Shown here one piece after another: positions 60,720 through 64,000 of a stretch of DNA of 64,000 nt (the stretch's first letter is position 1; every line of letters begins with the position of its first letter). The stretch spans positions 40,797 through 104,796 of the forward strand of contig JBBQWT010000010.1 of assembly GCA_038210375.1 (NCBI GenBank), written 5' to 3'. This DNA comes from JBBQWT01 sp038210375. GTDB lineage: Bacteria > Acidobacteriota > Terriglobia > Terriglobales > Acidobacteriaceae. The notes under the pieces are model-generated. The model saw only the letters and a program-made list of their open reading frames with translations, was not told where the DNA came from and did no database searches. A program made the position numbers and the translations under genes.

Positions 60720-62135
60720 TCACCGAGGATTCACTGCTTCCGGCAATAACTCTTCGATTATAAGCACTTGCGCGCCTCCCGCGCAGGCAATCTGCGGCAT
60801 GGCAAAGCCCCGCGCCCACAGAATACGGTCGCCCTGGCTGACCACCGGCCACAAATGCTTCTCTTCACGGTGGAGGGCGTGCCGTTGCAGCAATTCTTTC
60901 AGTTTTTTCGGGGCCTTGGTCCGGGCGGGTTGAAAGCGGTCTCCGGGAGCCCAGTTTCTGACCACTAACTCCCCAGGGTCGATTGCAGGGAGCGCCGCGG
61001 AAGCAACGCCAGTATCCTTACCGGGCTGCCAACGGGCATGGAAGGTGCTTCGCAGTTCGGGCACATGCACCTCGCCGGGCACGGCCAGTAGATAGCGATA
61101 CCCAGTCGACGGGGCGGATGGCGCAACCTTGGCGGCGCGCTCGAAATGGATTTCGAGGGCTGACTTGCGGGCTGACCAGCCGCCGGGCAGTTCGCAGAAC
61201 TTTGCGGTTTCAGCGGATGAGACGGCGGGGGGGGGGAGAAGTCCCAGCACACGCTCGACATGATCAAAATCCAGATGGATTCCCAACCGGGCGGCGATCG
61301 CGAGAACCATTCGCCTCTGCATTGCCGCGGGCAGAGATGCCAGGGCGGCAACGCTGCATTGCATCGATTGCGCTGAAGCCTGGGAGATGACCGCTGACGA
61401 AAGACGCGCAACTTCCGATTGCCAGTAAATCTCTTCATCGCGAGAGATTTCAGCCTGGGCGGCGAGGGTTGCCACGATAGCCGGGTTGTAGTGCCGCGCG
61501 ATCAACGGCAACAATTCGTGGCGCACGCGGTTGCGGGTGTGACGCGCGTCGTTATTTGATAAATCTTCACGCCACGGCTGGCCCAACCCGTTCAAAAATT
61601 TTTCCACCTGGGTGCGCCGGATTTCGAGCAGAGGCCGGACGATGTCAATTTTGTCGCCCCGGTCATGCCGGGGATAAATTCCCGCCAATCCGCGGCTGCC
61701 GGTCCCCCGGATCACGCGCATGAGGACCGATTCCGCCTGGTCGTCACAGGTGTGGGCAGTTGCGACTTTGTTCACCATCCCGGTTTCAATCAGGCTGTGC
61801 AGGAACCCATAGCGCAACTCCCGCGCGGCGGTCTCCAGGCTCAATTTTTTCTCGCGGGCGAAAGCAGGAACATCTGCGCTTTCTGCGAGAAAGGGCAGAT
61901 CGTGGGCGGCGGCGAGGCCGCGGACAAACTCCTCATCGCCATCGGATTCTTCGCCCCGAATTCCATGATTGAAGTGGGCAACCGAGACAACGATGCCCAG
62001 TTCATTGCGCGCCTGCAGCAGCCAGCGCAACAGGGCCACCGAATCAGCCCCGCCCGACACCGCGGCGGCCACGCGGTCCCCTGCGGCAAGCAGGCGGTGG
62101 CGGCGGATGTAGCGAATGATCTCTGGCAATGACAT
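60720..62135 (-). CDS. tilS: tRNA(Ile)-lysidine synthase
   Basis: TilS attaches lysine to C34 of tRNA(Ile)-CAU so that it reads AUA. The 471-residue protein has the PP-loop VAAAVSGGADSVALLRWLL (residues 21-39), AHFNHGIRGEESDGDEEFV, TAHTCDDQAESVLMRVIRGT and EDLSNNDARHTRNRVRHELL. The C-terminal TilS domain includes VRNWAPGDRFQPA and WPVVSQGDRILWARGFAMP. It heads the tilS-hpt-ftsH run, divergent from ispD with 179 bases between starts. Confidence 0.95.
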   Translation of the reverse strand: MSLPEIIRYIRRHRLLAAGDRVAAAVSGGADSVALLRWLLQARNELGIVVSVAHFNHGIRGEESDGDEEFVRGLAAAHDLPFLAESADVPAFAREKKLSLETAARELRYGFLHSLIETGMVNKVATAHTCDDQAESVLMRVIRGTGSRGLAGIYPRHDRGDKIDIVRPLLEIRRTQVEKFLNGLGQPWREDLSNNDARHTRNRVRHELLPLIARHYNPAIVATLAAQAEISRDEEIYWQSEVARLSSAVISQASAQSMQCSVAALASLPAAMQRRMVLAIAARLGIHLDFDHVERVLGLLPPPAVSSAETAKFCELPGGWSARKSALEIHFERAAKVAPSAPSTGYRYLLAVPGEVHVPELRSTFHARWQPGKDTGVASAALPAIDPGELVVRNWAPGDRFQPARTKAPKKLKELLQRHALHREEKHLWPVVSQGDRILWARGFAMPQIACAGGAQVLIIEELLPEAVNPR

Positions 62136-62314
62136 TTTCGGGCAAACCTGATTTTAGCTGTTTCCCCGCTTTTACGACCTGGGTCAGAACCACGAGATTG
62201 AAACCCGCGACCATCCCCTGAAACGTAGTTCTCCGAAATCCTGAATCGGTCTTCGCCACTTCTCCGCCGCAGATCGGCTGCTATACTTTTTCCCCCGATG
62301 AATAAAGAAGCTCA

Positions 62315-63061
62315 ATGAGCGTGAAGGTAATCATCCCCGCAGCCGGCTTAGGCGTGCGCATGCATGCCGCCGCGCCGGGCGCGGGCGAAGCCGCGGAAAA
62401 GAGGCCCGCCAAGCAGTTTCTGGAGCTCTCCGGGGTCCCGGTAATCATCCACACCCTGCGCAAGTTCGTCGAACATCCTGAAGTCGATGAAATTCTGGTG
62501 GCGTTGCGCAGCCATGAGATGGACGAGTTGCGCGAGCGGCTGAAACGGGAAAGATTCAGCAAGCCCATCCATCTGGTGCGCGGAGGCGATCACCGCCAGG
62601 AATCGGTGAGCCACGCGCTGGCGGCCATGGACAGCGTAGGCGCCGACCTGGTTCTGGTGCATGACGCGGTGCGCCCCATGGTCGATGCGGCCATCATCTC
62701 CAGCGTCATCGCCGCCGCCAAAAAATATGGCGCCGCCATCGCAGGGGTGCCCGCTTCCGACACGGTGAAGCAAGTGGAACGGACGTCGGAAGGCGCGCTG
62801 ATCACCTCAACCATTCCGCGCGAGCGCATCGTGCTGGCGCAAACCCCCCAGGGATTTCGCTATAGCATCCTGAAGCACGCCTTTGATGAAAGCGGCGCCG
62901 ACGGTTTCATCGGGACCGACGAGGCTTCGCTGGTCGAACGCGCCGGCCACCCCGTGGTGGTGGTGATGGGGTCATTCCGCAATCTCAAGATCACCACTCC
63001 CGGCGACCTGGAACTGGCTGAGTTTCTCTTACGCGACGCCGGCCAACGAGGCGCTTCATGA
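62315..63061 (+). CDS. ispD: 2-C-methyl-D-erythritol 4-phosphate cytidylyltransferase
   Basis: IspD makes CDP-methylerythritol in the MEP route to isoprenoids. The 248-residue protein shows IIPAAGLGVRM (CTP loop), KRPAKQFLELSGVPVIIHTL, LVRGGDHRQESV, VHDAVRPMVDAAII, QTPQGFRYSIL and GTDEASLVERAG. There is a small insertion (HAAAPGAGEAAE) after the CTP loop compared with typical IspD. Its stop overlaps the ispF start by 4 bases, so translation is coupled. Confidence 0.96.
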   Translation: MSVKVIIPAAGLGVRMHAAAPGAGEAAEKRPAKQFLELSGVPVIIHTLRKFVEHPEVDEILVALRSHEMDELRERLKRERFSKPIHLVRGGDHRQESVSHALAAMDSVGADLVLVHDAVRPMVDAAIISSVIAAAKKYGAAIAGVPASDTVKQVERTSEGALITSTIPRERIVLAQTPQGFRYSILKHAFDESGADGFIGTDEASLVERAGHPVVVVMGSFRNLKITTPGDLELAEFLLRDAGQRGAS

Positions 63062-63534
63062 GCTTTCGCATTGGTTACGGATGGGATTCACACGAGTTTA
63101 AGGCCGGCATCCCGCTGAAGATCGGCGGGGTCGCGCTGCCCCATTCCCGCGGACTTTCCGGCCATTCCGACGGCGACGTTTTGCTGCATGCCATCACCGA
63201 CGCGCTGCTGGGAGCGATCGCGGCCGGCGATATCGGCAACTTCTTTCCATCCACTGACGCCCGTTGGAAAAACGCCGACTCCGCTGTATTCCTGCAGAAG
63301 GCGCTGCAGAAGGTGGGCGAGGCAGGTTATGCGATCGTCAATCTCGACTCTACGCTGATCCTCAATGAGCCGCGCATCGGCCCGCATCGCGACGCCATCC
63401 AGCGGCGCCTTGCCGAGCTCCTGAAAATTGATGCGAGCGCCATCGGCATAAAAGCCAAGACCCCCGAAGGCATGGGGACCGATGATGCCGCCATCGCCCA
63501 CGTGGCAATCCTGCTGGAAAAAAAGCGCGGCTGA
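63058..63534 (+). CDS. ispF: 2-C-methyl-D-erythritol 2,4-cyclodiphosphate synthase
   Basis: IspF cyclises CDP-methylerythritol 2-phosphate with loss of CMP, in the MEP pathway. The 158-residue protein begins IGYGWDSHEF with the metal Asp and His. It continues LSGHSDGDVLLHAITDALLGA (read as LSGHSDGDVLL and HAITDALLGA), FFPSTDARWKNADS, and the C-terminal KAKTPEGMGTDDAAIAHVAI. It is adjacent to ispD as in many bacteria and is followed by a terminator. Confidence 0.96.
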   Translation: MSFRIGYGWDSHEFKAGIPLKIGGVALPHSRGLSGHSDGDVLLHAITDALLGAIAAGDIGNFFPSTDARWKNADSAVFLQKALQKVGEAGYAIVNLDSTLILNEPRIGPHRDAIQRRLAELLKIDASAIGIKAKTPEGMGTDDAAIAHVAILLEKKRG

Positions 63535-63560
63535 AAACGAACGGCGGGTGGGAGCGTGAG

Positions 63561-63583
63561 CCGGGCTTAGACGCCCGGTTTTT
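63561..63583 (+). terminator. Intrinsic terminator after ispF
   Basis: CCGGGC and GCCCGG form a 6-bp GC stem with a 6-nt loop, followed by five T. It begins 27 bases after the ispF stop and overlaps the stop codon of the convergent minus-strand gene. Confidence 0.75.
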
Positions 63584-63989
63584 GTTCTTTCAACTGCCGG
63601 GTGATTTCCGCGACCAGGTTGGGGCGGAGTTTATCCATCACATTTTGCACCAGGCGGGCAACCGCCTCTTCGTTGAAATGTTCCGCGGTTGCGGGCGCTT
63701 CGCTGGCGGCGGTTGCAGACGCTTCCTGGGCGGGCGCTGCCGCGGCCGGAGGCGCGGTTTGAATTAAATGGATCTGTTCGGCGGGCGAAGCAGCCGACGG
63801 GCGCTCCGGCTCGTCGCTGGCGGCAAGAATATCGTCGTCGAAATCTGTATGACTGGCCGCTGGAGCCTGCTCTCCTGCGTTGGCTTCCGGCACCGGTTCT
63901 GTGTACATGGCGGGCGCGTCAGCCGCCATGCCTACCACCACCGGCTCGGGATTATCCAAGCCAAAGCGCGTGGGGAAGGCGTTCGACAT
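63567..63989 (-). CDS. Ala/Pro/Glu-rich protein with conserved C-terminal helix (5' end may be outside window)
   Basis: At least 140 residues are visible. Most is low-complexity and acidic (PAAAAPAQEASATAASEAPA). The C-terminal 35 residues, with FNEEAVARLVQNVMDKL and LVAEITRQLKEQ, form an amphipathic helix like those ending acidobacterial response-regulator or PilZ-type proteins. ATG 63989 lacks a good ribosome binding site and the frame stays open to the window edge, so the gene may begin further right. Function not recognised. Confidence 0.5.
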   Translation of the reverse strand: MSNAFPTRFGLDNPEPVVVGMAADAPAMYTEPVPEANAGEQAPAASHTDFDDDILAASDEPERPSAASPAEQIHLIQTAPPAAAAPAQEASATAASEAPATAEHFNEEAVARLVQNVMDKLRPNLVAEITRQLKEQKPGV

Positions 63990-64000
63990 TTCCAGGGGAT

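Overview
The window is GC-rich, gene-dense bacterial chromosome. It most likely comes from an acidobacterium (Acidobacteriota, Terriglobia-like). This placement is inferred from the protein repertoire: a winged-helix/TolB-like/TPR regulator, a TonB receptor with an N-terminal carboxypeptidase-regulatory-like domain, an M13 peptidase, Kdo and GDP-mannose sugar genes, and many short dispersed intergenic repeats. The Kdo gene and TonB receptor indicate a Gram-negative envelope. No phage, transposase, plasmid or CRISPR locus is visible.

Layout. 1-4.2 kb: the 3' end of a large regulator gene (partial), a small secreted protein, tRNA-Met, a membrane protein and a PCMT-like methyltransferase. 4.4-10.1 kb (+): coaD, an aminotransferase, then manA, a mannose-1-phosphate guanylyltransferase and a phosphohexomutase, which together make GDP-mannose from fructose-6-phosphate. 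10.1-10.7 kb: repeats with an inverted pair. 10.7-13.8 kb (-): rplU-rpmA-obgE-kdsB, with a promoter and a long leader. 14.3-17.2 kb (+): xseA and glmM. 17.2-20.1 kb (-): polA. 20.5-22.8 kb (+): a membrane protein and queA. 22.8-28.1 kb (-): a TonB receptor under a cobalamin riboswitch, a DUF374-type acyltransferase and a NatAB-like ABC exporter. 28.2-37.1 kb (+): recG, selA, a DUF5996-like protein, acpS, an MCE/MlaD protein with 34-residue repeats, gatB and a membrane protein.

37-51 kb is the replication-origin neighbourhood. Minus-strand mnmE, gyrB, jag/khpB, yidC, yidD, rnpA and rpmH face plus-strand dnaA and dnaN, and DnaA-box-like sites lie between dnaA and dnaN. Inside this conserved block sit a plus-strand M13 peptidase, an unannotated 51-codon secreted peptide gene followed by a 7-TM protein gene, and an odd type-II tRNA-like element.

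52-64 kb: a GT-C-like membrane protein, rsmG, a Tat-exported amidase and an RNase HI-family protein (+). After a repeat-rich gap come a YqeY-like gene and tilS-hpt-ftsH (-), ispD-ispF (+), and the C-terminal part of an Ala/Pro/Glu-rich protein (-).

Most genes are housekeeping. The places most worth a second look are the short peptide/7-TM pair, the tRNA-like element, an Hpt homologue lacking key PRPP-loop residues beside tilS and ftsH, and the repeat families that share an ATGACAATT end.
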